From assembly GCA_964036665.1 (NCBI GenBank), contig OZ038532.1, forward strand, positions 16,448,537 to 16,512,536: a stretch of DNA of 64,000 bases. The letters are read 5' to 3'. Made by a program: the position numbers and the translations under genes. Under the pieces are notes generated by a model that was not told the origin of the DNA, did no database searches, and saw only the letters and a program-made list of their open reading frames with translations. This DNA is from Gordius sp. MW1 (Eukaryota; Nematomorpha; Gordioida; Gordea; Gordiidae). Below are positions 1 through 11,568 of the stretch, piece by piece (within the stretch, counting starts at the first letter, position 1; each line of letters starts with the position of its first letter).

Positions 1-3000
1 TTTGAAATCATGATCGCATAGTGCATTTTTGAAAAATTAAGCACTCACGTTGCGATACAATAAACTAATCGCAACAATAAAACGTTATATTTTGTCAAAA
101 TGATAGTTCTCGCAGCTTAAAACCTCTTTTCGGAAGTAAATGGAGGATAATAGGATTCTCAAATTGGCTTACTTTTATATATTTTTTCATGCTCTTTCAC
201 ATAGAATCGAAAAAAATAAATATTTTTACCTCAAAATTTTTCACATATTTTTCTTTCAACCGTATGCATCCGATGAAAGTTGTCGTTTTCAGAGGTGGTT
301 TCGATGATAAAAAGTAAAAATTTATCAGAATCAGAAAACTATTACTTTGAAATCATGATCGCATAGAGCCATTTTCAAAAATTAAGCATCACGTTGCGAT
401 ACAACAAACTAATCGCAACAATAAAACGTTGTCTTTTGTCAAAATGATAGTTCTCGCAGCTTAAAACCTCTTTTCGGAAGTCAATCGAGGATAATAGGAT
501 TCTCAAATTGGCTTACTTTTATATATTTTTTTATGCTCTTTCACATAGAATCGAAAAAAATAAATATTTTTACCTCAAAATTTTCACATATTTTTCTTTC
601 AACCGTATGCATCCGATGAAAGTTGTCGTTTTCAGACGTGGTTTTGATGATAAAAAGTAAAAATTTATCAGAATAGAAAACTATTACTTTAAAATCATGA
701 TCGCATAGTGCATTTTTGAAAAATTAAGCACTCACGTTGCGATACAACAAACTAATCGCAACAATAAAACGTTGTCTTTTGTCAAAATGATAGTTCTCGC
801 AGCTTAAAACCTCTTTTCGGAAGTCAATCGAGGATAATAGGATTTTCAAATTGGCTTACTTTTATATATTTTTTCATGCTCTTTCACATAAAATCGAAAA
901 AAATAAATATTTTTACATCAAAATTTTTCACATATTTTTTCAGACGTGGTTTCTATGATCCCAAGTAAAAATTTATCAGAATCAGAGAAATGTTACTTTG
1001 AAATCATGATCGCAGAGTGCATTTTTGAAAAATTAAGCACTCACGTTGCGATACAATAAACTAATCGCAACAATAAAACGTTGTCTTTTGTCAAATTGAT
1101 AGTTCTCGCAGCTTAAAACCTCTTTTCGGAAGTCAATCGAGGATAATAGGATTCTCAAATTGGCTTACTTTTATATATTTTTTCATGCTCTTTCACATAG
1201 AATTGAAAAAATAAATATTTTTACCTCAAAATTTTTCACATATTTTTCTTTCAACCGTATGCATCCGATGAAAGTTGTCGTTTTCAGAGGTGGTTTCGAT
1301 GATAAAAAGTAAAAATTTATCAGAATCAGAAAACTATTACTTTGAAATCATGATCGCATAGAGCCATTTTCAAAAATTAAGCATCACGTTGCGATACAAC
1401 TAACTAATCGCAACAATAAAACGTTGTCTTTTGTCAAAATGATAGTTCTCGCAGCTTAAAACCTCTTTTCGGAAGTCAATCGAGGATAATAGGATTCTCA
1501 AATTGGCTTACTTTTATATATTTTTTCATGCTCTTTTACATAGAATTGGAAAAAATAAATATTTTTACCTCAAAATTCTTCACATATTTTTCTTTAAACC
1601 GTATTCATCCGATGAAAGTTGTCGTTTTCAGACGTGGTTTCTATGATCCCAAGTAAAAATTTATCAGAATCTGAAAACTATTACTTTGAAATCATGATCG
1701 CATAGTGCATTTTTGAAAAATTAAGCACTCACGTTGCGATACAACAAACTAATCGCAACAATAAAACGTTGTCTTTTGTCAAAATGATAGTTCTCGCAGC
1801 TTAAAACCTCTTTTCGGAAGTCAATCAAGGATAATAGGATTCTCAAATTGGCTTACTTTTATATATTTTTTCATGCTCTTTCACATAAAATCGAAAAAAA
1901 TAAATATTTTTACCTCAAAATTTTTCACATATTTTTCTTTGAACCGTATTTATCCGATGAAAGTTGTCGTTTTTATACGTGGTTTCTATGATCCCAAGTA
2001 AAAATTTATCAGAATCAGAGAAATGTTACTTTGAAATCATGATCGCAGAGTGCATTTTTGAAAAATTAAGCACTCACGTTGCGATACAATAAACTAATCG
2101 CAACATTAAAACGTTGTCTTTTGTCAAATTGATAGTTCTCGCAGCTTAAAACCTCTTTTCGGAAGTCAATCGAGGATAATAGGATTCTCAAATTGGCTTA
2201 CTTTTATATATTTTTTCATGCTCTTTCACATAGAATTGAAAAAATAAATATTTTTACCTCAAAATTTTTCACATATTTTTCTTTCAACCGTATGCATCCG
2301 ATGAAAGTTGTCGTTTTCAGAGGTGGTTTCGATGATAAAAAGTAAAAATTTATCAGAATCAGAAAACTATTACTTTGAAATCGTGATCGCATAGAGCCAT
2401 TTTCAAAAATTAAGCATCACGTTGCGATACAACGAACTAATCGCAACAATAAAACGTTGTCTTTTGTCAAAATGATAGTTCTCCCAGCTTAAAACCTCTT
2501 TTCGGAAGTCAATCGAGGATAATAGGATTCTCAAATTGGCTTACTTTTATATATTTTTTCATGCTCTTTCACATAGAATTGGAAAAAATAAATATTTTTC
2601 CCTCAAAATTCTTCACATATTTTTCTTTGAACCGTATTCATCCGATGAAAGTTGTCGTTTTCAGACGTGGTTTCTATGATCCCAAGTAAAAATTTATCAG
2701 AATCTGAAAACTATTACTTTGAAATCATGATCGCATAGAGCCATTTTCAAAAATTCAGCATCACGTTGCGATACAACAAACTAATCGCAACAATAAAACG
2801 TTGTCTTTTGTCAAAATGATAGTTCTCGCAGCTTAAAACCTCTTTTCGGAAGTCAATCGAGGATAATAGGATTCTCAAATTGGCTTACTTTTATACATTT
2901 TTTCATGCTCTTTCACATAAAATCGAAAAAAATAAATATTTTTACCTCAAAATTTTTCACATATTTTTATTTTAACCGTATTCATCCGATGAAAGTTGTC

Positions 3001-3047
3001 GTTTTCAGACGTGGTTTCTATGATCCCAAGTAAAAATTTATCAGAAG
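1..3047 (+). repeat. Satellite array, ~340-bp monomers in trimeric higher-order repeat
   Basis: About nine tandem monomers of roughly 340 bp, cut by the window start so the array continues to the left. Two monomer classes are seen: A (GCATAGTGCATTTTTG, then AAGCACTCACG) and B (GCATAGAGCCATTTTC, then AAGCATCACG). Their order from about position 12 is A, B, A, A', B, A, A', B, B. The A' monomers start near 1012 and 2041, giving a ~1,030-bp three-monomer period; the third monomer is shortened by a deletion near 940. Every monomer holds TTGCGAT and ATCGCAA separated by 11 nt, a 7-bp stem-loop. No coding capacity is credible. Confidence 0.95.
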
Positions 3048-5738
3048 CATGAAAAAATATATAAAAGTAAGCCAATTTGAGAATCCTATTATCCTCGATT
3101 TACTTCCGAAAAGAGGTTTTAAGCTGCCAGAACTATTCATTTTGACAAAAGACAACGTTTTATTGTTGCGATTAGTTTGTTGTATCGCAACGTGAGTGTT
3201 TAATTTTTCAAAAATGCACTATGCGATCATGATTTCAAAGTAACATTTCTCTGATTCTGATAAATTTTTACTTGGGATCATAGAAACCACGTCTGAAAAC
3301 GACAACTTTCATCGGATGAATACGGTTCAAAGAAAAATATGTGAAAAATTTTGAGGTAAGAATATTTATTTTTTTCAATTCTATGTGAAAGAGCATGAAA
3401 AAATATATAAAAGTAAGCCAATTTGAGAATCCTATTATCCTCGATTTACTTCCGAAAAGAGGTTTTAAGCTGCCAGAACTATTCATTTTGACAAAAGACA
3501 ACGTTTGATTGTTGCGATTTGTTTGATGTATCACAACGTGAGTGCTGAATTTTTGAAAAGTGGTTTATGCGATCATGATTTCAAAGTAACAGTTTGCTGA
3601 TTCTGATCAATTTTTTCTTTGGATCATGGAAATCATGTCTGAAAACTACAATTTACATCTGATGAATACGGTTAAAACAAAATAATGTTAAAATTTTCTA
3701 AGAAAAAATAATATTTTTTTGCTATTTTATGTGAAAGAGCTTGAAAAAGTATATAGAAGTAAGCCAATTTGAGAATCCTATTATCCTCGATTGATTCCCG
3801 AAAAGAACTTTTTAGCAGCGAACACTCTCATTTTGAGAAAAGATTATTGTTGCGATGCGTTTGTTGTATCGCAGCGTGAGTGCTTAATTTTTGAAAACTG
3901 CTGCGATCATGATTTTTTCTGATTCTGATAACTTTTACTTTTTATCATGGAAATCACGTCTGAAAACGACAATTTTCATCAATTGAATACGGTTGAAAGA
4001 AAAAAATCTAAAAATTTTGAGGTAAAAAAATTTATTTTTTGACATTTTATGGGAAAGAGCTTGAAAAAATGTATAAAAATAAGCCAATTTAAGAATCCTA
4101 TATCCTCGATTGACTCCCGAAAAGTAGTATTAATCTGAAAGAACTATGATTTTGAGAAAAGACAACATTTTATCGTTGCGATTAGTAAGTTGTATCGCAG
4201 CGTGAGTGCTTTATTTTTGAAAACTGCTCAATGCGATCATGATTTCAAAGTAATAGTTTTCTGATTCTGATAAATTTTACTTTTTATCCTGGAAATCACG
4301 TCTGAAAACGACATTTTTCATCAAATAAATACGGTTGAAAGAAAAAAATGTGAAAATTTAAGGTAAAAAAAATTATTTTTTGTTATTTTATGTGAAAGAG
4401 CTTGAAAAAATGTATAAAAATAAGCCAAATTGAGAAACCTATTATCCTCGATTGACTCTTGAAAAGAAGTTTTAATCTGAGAGAACTATCATTTTGAGAA
4501 AAGACAACATTTTATCGTTGCGATTAGTTTGTTGTATCGCAGCGTGAGTGCTTAATTTTTGAAAATTGCTCTTTGCGATCATGATTTTTTCAGATTCTGA
4601 TAAACTTTTACTTTTTATCATGGAAAACACGTCTGAAAACGACAATTTGCATCAATTGAATACGGTTGAAAGAAAAAAATGTGAAAATTTTGAAACAAAA
4701 AAATTTATTTTTTGTTGTTTTATGTGAAAGAGCTTGAAAAAATGTATAAAAGTAAGCCAATTTGAGACTCCTATTATCACCGATTGACTCCCGAAAAGAA
4801 GTTTTCATCTGAGAGAACTATCATTTTAAAAGACAACATTTTATCGTTGCGATTAGTTTGTTGTATCGCAGCGTGAGTGCTTAATTTTTGAAAACTGCTC
4901 TATGCGATCATGATTTCAAAGTAATAGTTTTCTGATTCTGATAAATTTTTACTTTTTATCATGGAAATCACGTCTGAAAACGACAATTTTCATCAATTGA
5001 ATACGGTTGAAAGAAAAAAATGTGAAATTTTAAGACAAAAAAATTTATTTTTTATTATATGTGAAAGAGCTTGAAAAAATGTATAAAAGTAAGCCAATTT
5101 GAGAATCCTATTATCCTCGATTGACTCCCGAAAAGAAGTTTTCAATCTGAGAGAACTATCATTTTAAAAGACAACATTTTATCGTTGCGATTAGTTTGTT
5201 GTATCGCAGCGTGAGTGCTTAATTTTTGAAAACTGTTCAATGCGATCATGATTTCAAAGTAATAGTTTTCTGATTCTGATAAATTTTCTTTTTATCATGG
5301 AAATCACGTCTAAAAACGACAATTTTGATCAAATAAATACGGTTGAAAGAAAAAAATGTGAAAATTTTAAGGTAAAAAAATTTTTTTTTTGTTATTTTAT
5401 GTGAAAGAGCTTGAAAAAATGTATAAATTTAAGCCAATTAATTCGCGTCTGAAATCGAAAACTTTTATAGGGGGGGGGGGGGGGTGAAAGAAAAAAATTT
5501 CAAAAAATTTGAGGTCATTTTTTTCTTCTTATTTTATGTGAAGAAGCTTCAAAAAATATCTAAACGTTAGCAATTTGAGAATAATGTTATGCTCTATTGA
5601 CTCCTGATAAGAAATTTTAAGCAGCGAGAACTCTTAATTTGAGAAAAGTGAAAGTTTTATTGTTGCGCTTTGTTTGTTTTGTTTTGCTTTTTAAGTAAGC
5701 TGATTTTTTTAAATATGCTGCAAACGATCGTGATTTAT
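3048..5738 (-). repeat. Inverted, decaying arm of the same satellite
   Basis: At about 3048 the monomer order flips: the string ATATATAAAAGTAAGCCAAT, read on the minus strand in the left arm, now appears on the plus strand at about 3057, 3404, 3750, 4070, 4420, 4747, 5086 and 5420. The first monomers are nearly identical to the left arm. Later ones accumulate substitutions and small deletions, and the last (5485-5738) is barely recognisable and holds a run of about 18 G. The short open frames at 3268-3534 and 4608-4808 lie inside monomers and are not genes. Confidence 0.9.
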
Positions 5739-5748
5739 CGAATACATA

Positions 5749-5915
5749 TGCGTAGCCAGGGGGGCAGGGGGGAGCGGCCACCCCCCCTAAATGGCGAAAA
5801 ACTTTTTTTTCAATGCAAAAGATTAAAAAAATTTATGTTTTGCCCCCCCCCCCTTTTTGAACTTTTGAACGTTTCGCCCCCCCCCCCCCCTAATCCAGAA
5901 CCTGGCTACGCCCAT
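5749..5915. mobile_element. Foldback element with GCGTAGCCAGG ends
   Basis: GCGTAGCCAGG at 5750-5760 is mirrored by CCTGGCTACGCC at 5901-5912, with long G and C homopolymers inside. The ends resemble hAT-type termini of the CAGTGGCGTAGCCAGG kind; see the better preserved copy at 63462-63722. A target duplication is not evident. Confidence 0.6.
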
Positions 5916-6222
5916 GATCTAATATATAAAATTCTCGTGTCGCGGTTTTTGTAGCCAAACTCCTTGAAAACGGCTTGACCGGTTCTTATGTAAATTTCTG
6001 TGCATTTTTGGTAGGTATGAGAATATGTCTTAAACTATTTTTTAAACCCCTAATTAAGTAATAAAACGGTGCAGTATTCTTGTTTTTTTTTACGTTTTGA
6101 CACTTAATAAAATTTCAATCATACGCATCATGACGTTATACAGGAATACTGTAAATTGCACAATGTAAACTTCATATATAAAAAGGCTGAAGTATTCTAC
6201 TTATAAGAATACCAGATAGCTA
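5916..6222. other. Unassigned AT-rich spacer
   Basis: I see no coding region, RNA gene or clear repeat here. Confidence 0.5.
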
Positions 6223-6660
6223 GGGCGTAGCCAGCATCGGAATTTGAGGGGGGCAAAAAAGTTTTAGGGCGGGGGTGGGGATAAAATAATATTTTTTGAT
6301 AATAATTTAGCCAATATTTTAATAAGCTTCACAAAGTTTTGGATTTAAGGGGGGCAGCCGCCCCTCCCTGCTCCCCCCACTCAACAAAATATCTAGCATA
6401 CCCAACTCATGACTTCATACATGCAAATACGACAATGTAAATAATCTTTCTTATATAAAAAAATAAAGTATTCTTTTTAAAAAACTATTCTATTAATCTA
6501 TCAACATATCAGCAATATGTCTATTTGTGACTTAGATTTGGGCACATCATGCTTTTCCCACGGATGGCTAAAAATTCTTTAAAATTATTCCTAAATTATT
6601 ATCAAAATATTATTTTGCCCCTTCCTAAATGCCCCTTTCTAATTCCGATGCTCGTGTGGG
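6223..6660. mobile_element. Foldback element carrying helicase scrap
   Basis: GGGCGTAGCCAGCATCGGAA at 6224-6243 and the following ~70 bp (G-rich, then AATAATATTTTTTGATAATAA) are repeated in inverted orientation at 6588-6652, ending ATTCCGATGC. Between the arms lies a short piece of Helitron helicase coding sequence at 6517-6567. Confidence 0.55.
6517..6567 (+). pseudogene. 17-codon fragment of Helitron Pif1-type helicase
   Basis: The plus strand reads [17 protein letters not shown]. This is nearly identical to a segment of the helicase remnant on the minus strand at 31439-31876 (one change, then divergence after SHG). The matched block ends sharply, so it is a captured or left-over fragment rather than an independent gene. 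Confidence 0.75.
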
Positions 6661-6732
6661 GTTTAAGGTTATAATAATACATTGCATAATACACACACAT
6701 ATCTTTTAAATTAAGGCCATTTGATATGTAGG

Positions 6733-6776
6733 GTAGAGCCTTGCACGGGCCGCCCGAAGCCCGGCCCGGTGTAGGG
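6733..6776 (+). mobile_element. Solo end of GC-rich hAT family
   Basis: TAGAGCCTTGCACGGGCC followed by GCCCGAAGCCCGGCCC matches the left end of the complete element at 28827-29507. No partner end or target duplication was found nearby. Confidence 0.5.
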
Positions 6777-7375
6777 TATATTCAAGAATAGAACGCACTA
6801 ATTGGCTTGAAGCGTAAACATAAACAAAATCACGTGATTTTTACCAAATCGCCATTGGTTATGAACTTTATACAGAACAATTGAAACCTTAGAAATGAGT
6901 CGTTAGGAAAATAAATAACAACCGTAACCATTTCCAAGTTTGAAATTTGGTTTGACTATGATAAGTTGTGTATAGGTAATCAAGAATAAAATTTCCATTT
7001 AGTAAGCATTATATTAAATGCTATGCAAATTATGAGTTTTATGAAAGATTTATACACTTGTGATAACAAAATGTTATTTTCTATTATTTACCTTTATTCA
7101 ATGTTATATTCTAGTTTTTCAAATTTGGTTGTTAACTTTGACAATGTCAACTACATTTGGCCTAAAAAAGTTGGCTATAATGACAAAAAAGATTAATTAT
7201 TTCTATTTTTACTAAGCTTTTCTTTAGTTGTAAACACGCAATTTCTAAAAACAAGGAATTTAATGAATGTTAAATGTTTAGACACATTAAATCATTAAAT
7301 ATCTTCATTACGAAAATTGAATTTTTATTAGCATCTTCATCTAATATTAAAGTGGTATCTTAATAACGATAATTA
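6777..7375. other. Unassigned AT-rich sequence
   Basis: No gene, RNA or repeat that I can support. Confidence 0.5.
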
Positions 7376-7885
7376 TCGCCAAGGGAAAACCGCAAAACAA
7401 TTTTTCAAATTTATTTTAATTTTGGGACACCCTAACGGATAAATTTTGTTTGAATTTTTTATTTAGCTCTAAAAATGTCAATTATGACAATGTCATCAAA
7501 TTAAAACCGAAAAACATTATTTTTAATTATTATTAATTAATTTTATGACACCCTAACCCACAACGTTTGCATTTTTTATTTAGCTCTAAAAATGACAATT
7601 GTCACAAGGTAAAACCGTAAAACAATTTTTTTTAATTTATATTAATTTTATGACACCCTAACCTACTAATTTTTGTTTTAATTTTTTGTTTCGCTCCAAA
7701 AATGACAATTGTCACCAAGGTAAAACCGCAAAACATTATTTTTAATTTTTATTAATTTTATGACACCCTAACCCACATATATTTGTTTAAATATTTTGTT
7801 TAACTTTTAAAATGTCAATTATGACTAGTGTCACCGGAGTAAACCCAAATTTTTTTTATTTTTAAATTTTATGACACTTTAATCG
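7376..7885 (+). repeat. Degenerate ~110-bp tandem repeat, about five units
   Basis: The phrase TTTTATGACACCCTAACC recurs with spacing of roughly 100-120 bp (about 7424, 7546, 7647, 7764 and a weak copy near 7868). Each unit also carries CTCTAAAAATG followed by the palindrome TGACAATTGTCA or a decayed form of it, then GGTAAAACCG. Confidence 0.8.
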
Positions 7886-8729
7886 ATTGCTTTATGGTTC
7901 AATTAATGTTAAGTACTTTATATGTAAAAATACTTAAATCATGATGATAAAATTAGCATTATATGACAGCTGCCTGATAGTGCGCTATAATCAAATTTGC
8001 TGAAAACTATGTTTAATTTGAAACAACCCTGCTCGATACCACGGTTTATATCAAGCAACTCCGCTAGATGCCCAGCTAGTTTATATCAACCAGCAGCCAG
8101 CAGCAGCTTTAACCTGTAACCGGGTGCAGCATGTGCTTGTTATGCCAGATGGGAATAGTAGGAGATGTATGCTACTACCATGGGTTATGGCTGTAGCATT
8201 TAAGCCTATTAACACCTCTACACGTTGATAGATAAAAACAATAGAAATTACAAATCTGGTTATAGCAAAAATTAACAATAGCGATTATAGTGATGGATGT
8301 TTTTATATAAATAGAATAAGTACAAATGGTATTAGAAAAAAGCGAAAAGGAAAAATAGCTTAAAAATAATAAGCGAAATAAAGGGGGAACACAGGCTTTT
8401 ATATATTAATATAATAACTCTGTTTAACCCTTAATAGTATAATGTAATGAAAGAGTAGGTAAACATAGTAAATTGTGCTTGTGGGTATGAAATTGGATGG
8501 GTTAGTAGTTTATATCTGGGCTTGGACGGTCGATCAGAACGCTTTCCACGAACTTTCTTTCTTAGTTGTATCGCGCTCTGTAAAGGACAGTCGGGTTGTC
8601 CCCAATGCTATGTTAATTGTTTAACCAGTGTCCGGCTACGGCGGACTGGGTCGTGCATCTTGTTAACGGAGCCTAGTGCTCTGATTCTTTGTGCAATTTT
8701 TGATTCTCCAACTTAAAAATGGTTGCAAT
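7886..8729. other. Unassigned; locally less AT-rich
   Basis: 8040-8280 and 8510-8710 are less AT-rich than their surroundings and hold short open frames in several frames, none recognisable. This could be the decayed 3' end of the Penelope-like element that follows on the minus strand. Confidence 0.35.
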
Positions 8730-10990
8730 CGGCGCAGGATATTTTATAAATTAAATTTGAAACAAGATTTTTATGTATTGTTATTAATTCGTTTAATTAG
8801 TGAAAATAGGTTGGATGTGGTTTTCTGAGAAAACTTAAAATTGTCTATTTTGCGAAAATGTAAAAAAATTTTGATTTCTTTTAGGAAATTATTCCTAAGA
8901 TTAGTGTGAAATGGTATAGAGATATAATGATCTGTATTAGGAGCTTAATCTACATTATAGTTGAAATTTTATTTATTTTTAATGTTTGTGATCAAATCAA
9001 GGGAATAATTTAGCTAAAAATCTTTGTGTTATATATTCAATATTAGATTCTAGAGAAAAATGAGTTATAGCTCTTTTAACCATCATCCTAATAGTGTTGA
9101 TTTTAAAAGATGGGAGTGGCTGTGCCATGATATTAATTGAGATGAGTCAGTCGGTTTACGATAAATTGTTGTGATAATTTTATCATTTAAGTTATTGGGG
9201 GTTTCATCTAAAAATGGTAACTGTCTGTTGGTTTCTATTTCAACTGTAAAGATTATCTTTTTATCAAATGAATTGAACACATTTAAGAAATTTTTTAAAT
9301 CAGTAGTTTGGTCATGAGGCCAAATACATAAAATGTCATCATCATATCTGGCATAAAAAGGGGGGAATAACATAGAGGATTGTATGTAGGATTCTAATTC
9401 GTTAAAATATGTTAAAAGTTATGGGAAAGGGGATTATACCATTACCATCATTTTGATCATAATTAATGTTATTAAACTGAAAGTTATTTGTTGTGCAAAA
9501 ATTTAATAATTCTTTAAAGATAGTTTTGGTAAAGGGGGATTGCTGAATTTGGTTATAAAGTTTCAAACAATAATTTATGGCGTCGTCTAGAGGAATGTTT
9601 GTAAATAGTGATTGGATGTCAAAACTTAGAAGTAAAAATGAATCTGGTAAAGAGCAGGTTTTTAAGTGATTAATCAAATCTAAAGATTTTTTAAGAATTA
9701 AGGGTGTGGTTGTAAAATTGGTATTAGGTTTTGACTAACATTAAAGTTGTAGGAGTTATATGAAGATAATATTGGTCTTAATATTGAAGGTTTATAAATT
9801 TGGGTAACCCATAAATTTGGGGAGTGCGGGAGATGGACGGTCTTAACTTCCAATATAAAGATGTACTTATTACAATTTTTTGATAGATTTAGTAAAAAAA
9901 ACTTTGTAACCTTTTTCCCGGACATTAGTAGGATTCTTTTTTAATTCCTTGAAACTATTATCTTTTAAAATATCAAGCATTTTTTTGTTAAAATCTTCTG
10001 TATTCTCATTACTAATAACACTGGTCAACAAAAAAAAATAACCGGGAAACGGTCAACATATTTCGATAGAGTTTTTGTGGTGAGCACAAATATGTTTCTC
10101 GTTTTTTTCCTATACGTCAGTTTTTTAGATATTTCTATTCAAGGTTGCGAAAATGACCGTTTTTGACCCTTTTTGATGCTCAATAGAGCGATATTGAAGG
10201 CTAAAATTTTTTTTTTAATTTCTAAGTGGTAGAACCAACTTAGGGTAAAACATTGAAAAATGAATTTTTTCCCTATTGTTTTTACTTTTTCCAATATATC
10301 GATTTATAATTAGTCCCTATGCGAAGCGGCATCCTTTGAGCCTCCCTCCCTCCCTCTCTATCTAATTGGGTTTATAACACTATACTCTTGGGGCATGTGA
10401 GTGATTGATGGATGATGCGGGGGTGTGGGTGTGTAAGAGTAATGGCGTAATACGAGCTATTCCTCTAGTAGAGAGGGAGGATGACAGGAGTAGTAGTAGG
10501 AATAGTTCGTATTAACCAACTACTCTTGCACCCACCACACTCATCAATCACTTACATGCACCAAGGGTATAGTGTTATATAAGCATATAAGCCAATTAGA
10601 TAGAGAGAGGCTCAAAGGAAGCCGCGATTTTGCATAGGGACTAATTGCATTTGATATATATTAAAAAGTAAAAACAATAGAGAAAAAAATCACTTTTCAA
10701 TGTTTTAAAAATTTTTAGCCATTCAATATCGCCCTATTAAGCAACGAAAAGGGTAAAAAACGGTCATTTTCGCAACTTTGAATCGAAATATCTAAAAAAC
10801 TTGACGTATAGGGAAAAAACGAAAAACATATTTGTGTTCACCACAAAAAACTCTATCGGAATATGTTGACCGTTTCCCGGTTATTTACACAAGACCATTA
10901 TTTGTTGACTAGTGTAATTGTCGTCCTTTATATGATTTGCATATTCTTATAAAACTATTAGATTTTATTGATTTGACAATTGAAAAAGCT
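8730..10990 (-). pseudogene. Penelope-like element reverse transcriptase, dead and interrupted
   Basis: Read from right to left, the minus strand gives Penelope-type reverse transcriptase blocks in order. A KG-R-T-T-like block lies at 10918-10990, then ISNENTEDFNKKML near 10010. QIYKPSILRPILSS follows near 9770, then SFDIQSLFTNIPLDDA near 9630 (first catalytic Asp). The catalytic YDDD in FYARYDDDILCIWP lies near 9340 and LPFLDE...TIYRKPTDSSQ near 9150. A linker block IPFHTNLRN is seen near 8900. The G-x-x-MGSPLSP motif is corrupted, and frames break at about 9390, 9690 and below 9083, so the element is inactive. A GIY-YIG nuclease domain, usual for many Penelope elements, was not found. The 896-bp palindrome at 10019-10914 interrupts it. 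Confidence 0.85.
10019..10914. mobile_element. 896-bp near-complete palindrome, PIF/Harbinger-like MITE
   Basis: The element starts CACTGGTCAACAAA and ends TTTGTTGACTAGTG, flanked on both sides by TAA (10016-10018 and 10915-10917). The inverted repeat runs almost to the centre near 10468: AACGGTCAACATATTTCGAT is mirrored at 10857-10876 and TATAACACTATACTC is mirrored at 10566-10580. A 3-bp TAA target duplication is typical of PIF/Harbinger elements, but no transposase is present, so the class is inferred. It sits inside the Penelope-like reverse transcriptase. Confidence 0.85.
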
Positions 10991-11568
10991 TCTTTTACTT
11001 TTTTTTTAATTTATATTGTCAGCTTTTGATGGACTAAGTGTTTATTGTCAGGATATTTATATATTGTGGTTAAAATGTTATTAAAGCTATTCAATGTAGA
11101 AAGTAAATTCATTTATTGTTGCTAAGACAAAATTTCGGGCCAAGTATAAACAAATCATTTTAAGTTTGATCAAAGTTGACATTAGATAAATTTACAAATG
11201 ATGTTTATCAGTGTTTGTTATGGGTTTCTGGGTAAAATAATCTAAAGGCTTATGAATAGGGTGTACGGGAAGGGCTTTGACATCTTTTGAGCTGGGCCAA
11301 ACATCTTTATTATAGACTAAAATGTTATAATATTAATTTCAGTATTATTGAGCAATAATTGTTGAAGTTTAGCAAATTTCTATTGTAAAGTTAATTTGGT
11401 AAAATAATGGTTTGTAATTTCAGATTTGATAGTCTTTTTTTTAATTATGGATAATTTTTGTATTGAAAATATTAGTAGGAAAATTAATATTGTTGATAAA
11501 ATTAGGTATTACATTTTGTTTTAAGCAAAATTTTAAGAAGTAAATTTTATTTGGTCATGCATGTAGAG
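10991..11568. other. Possible decayed 5' part of the Penelope-like element
   Basis: AT-rich sequence upstream (minus sense) of the reverse transcriptase blocks. Frames are broken by many stops and I cannot align any part securely. Confidence 0.3.

Noticed and set aside
3268-3534. 88-codon open frame
   Set aside because: It lies wholly within a satellite monomer and is not conserved as a frame in its neighbours.
8081-8716. Short open frames in a less AT-rich patch
   Set aside because: No family resemblance; more likely decayed transposon sequence.
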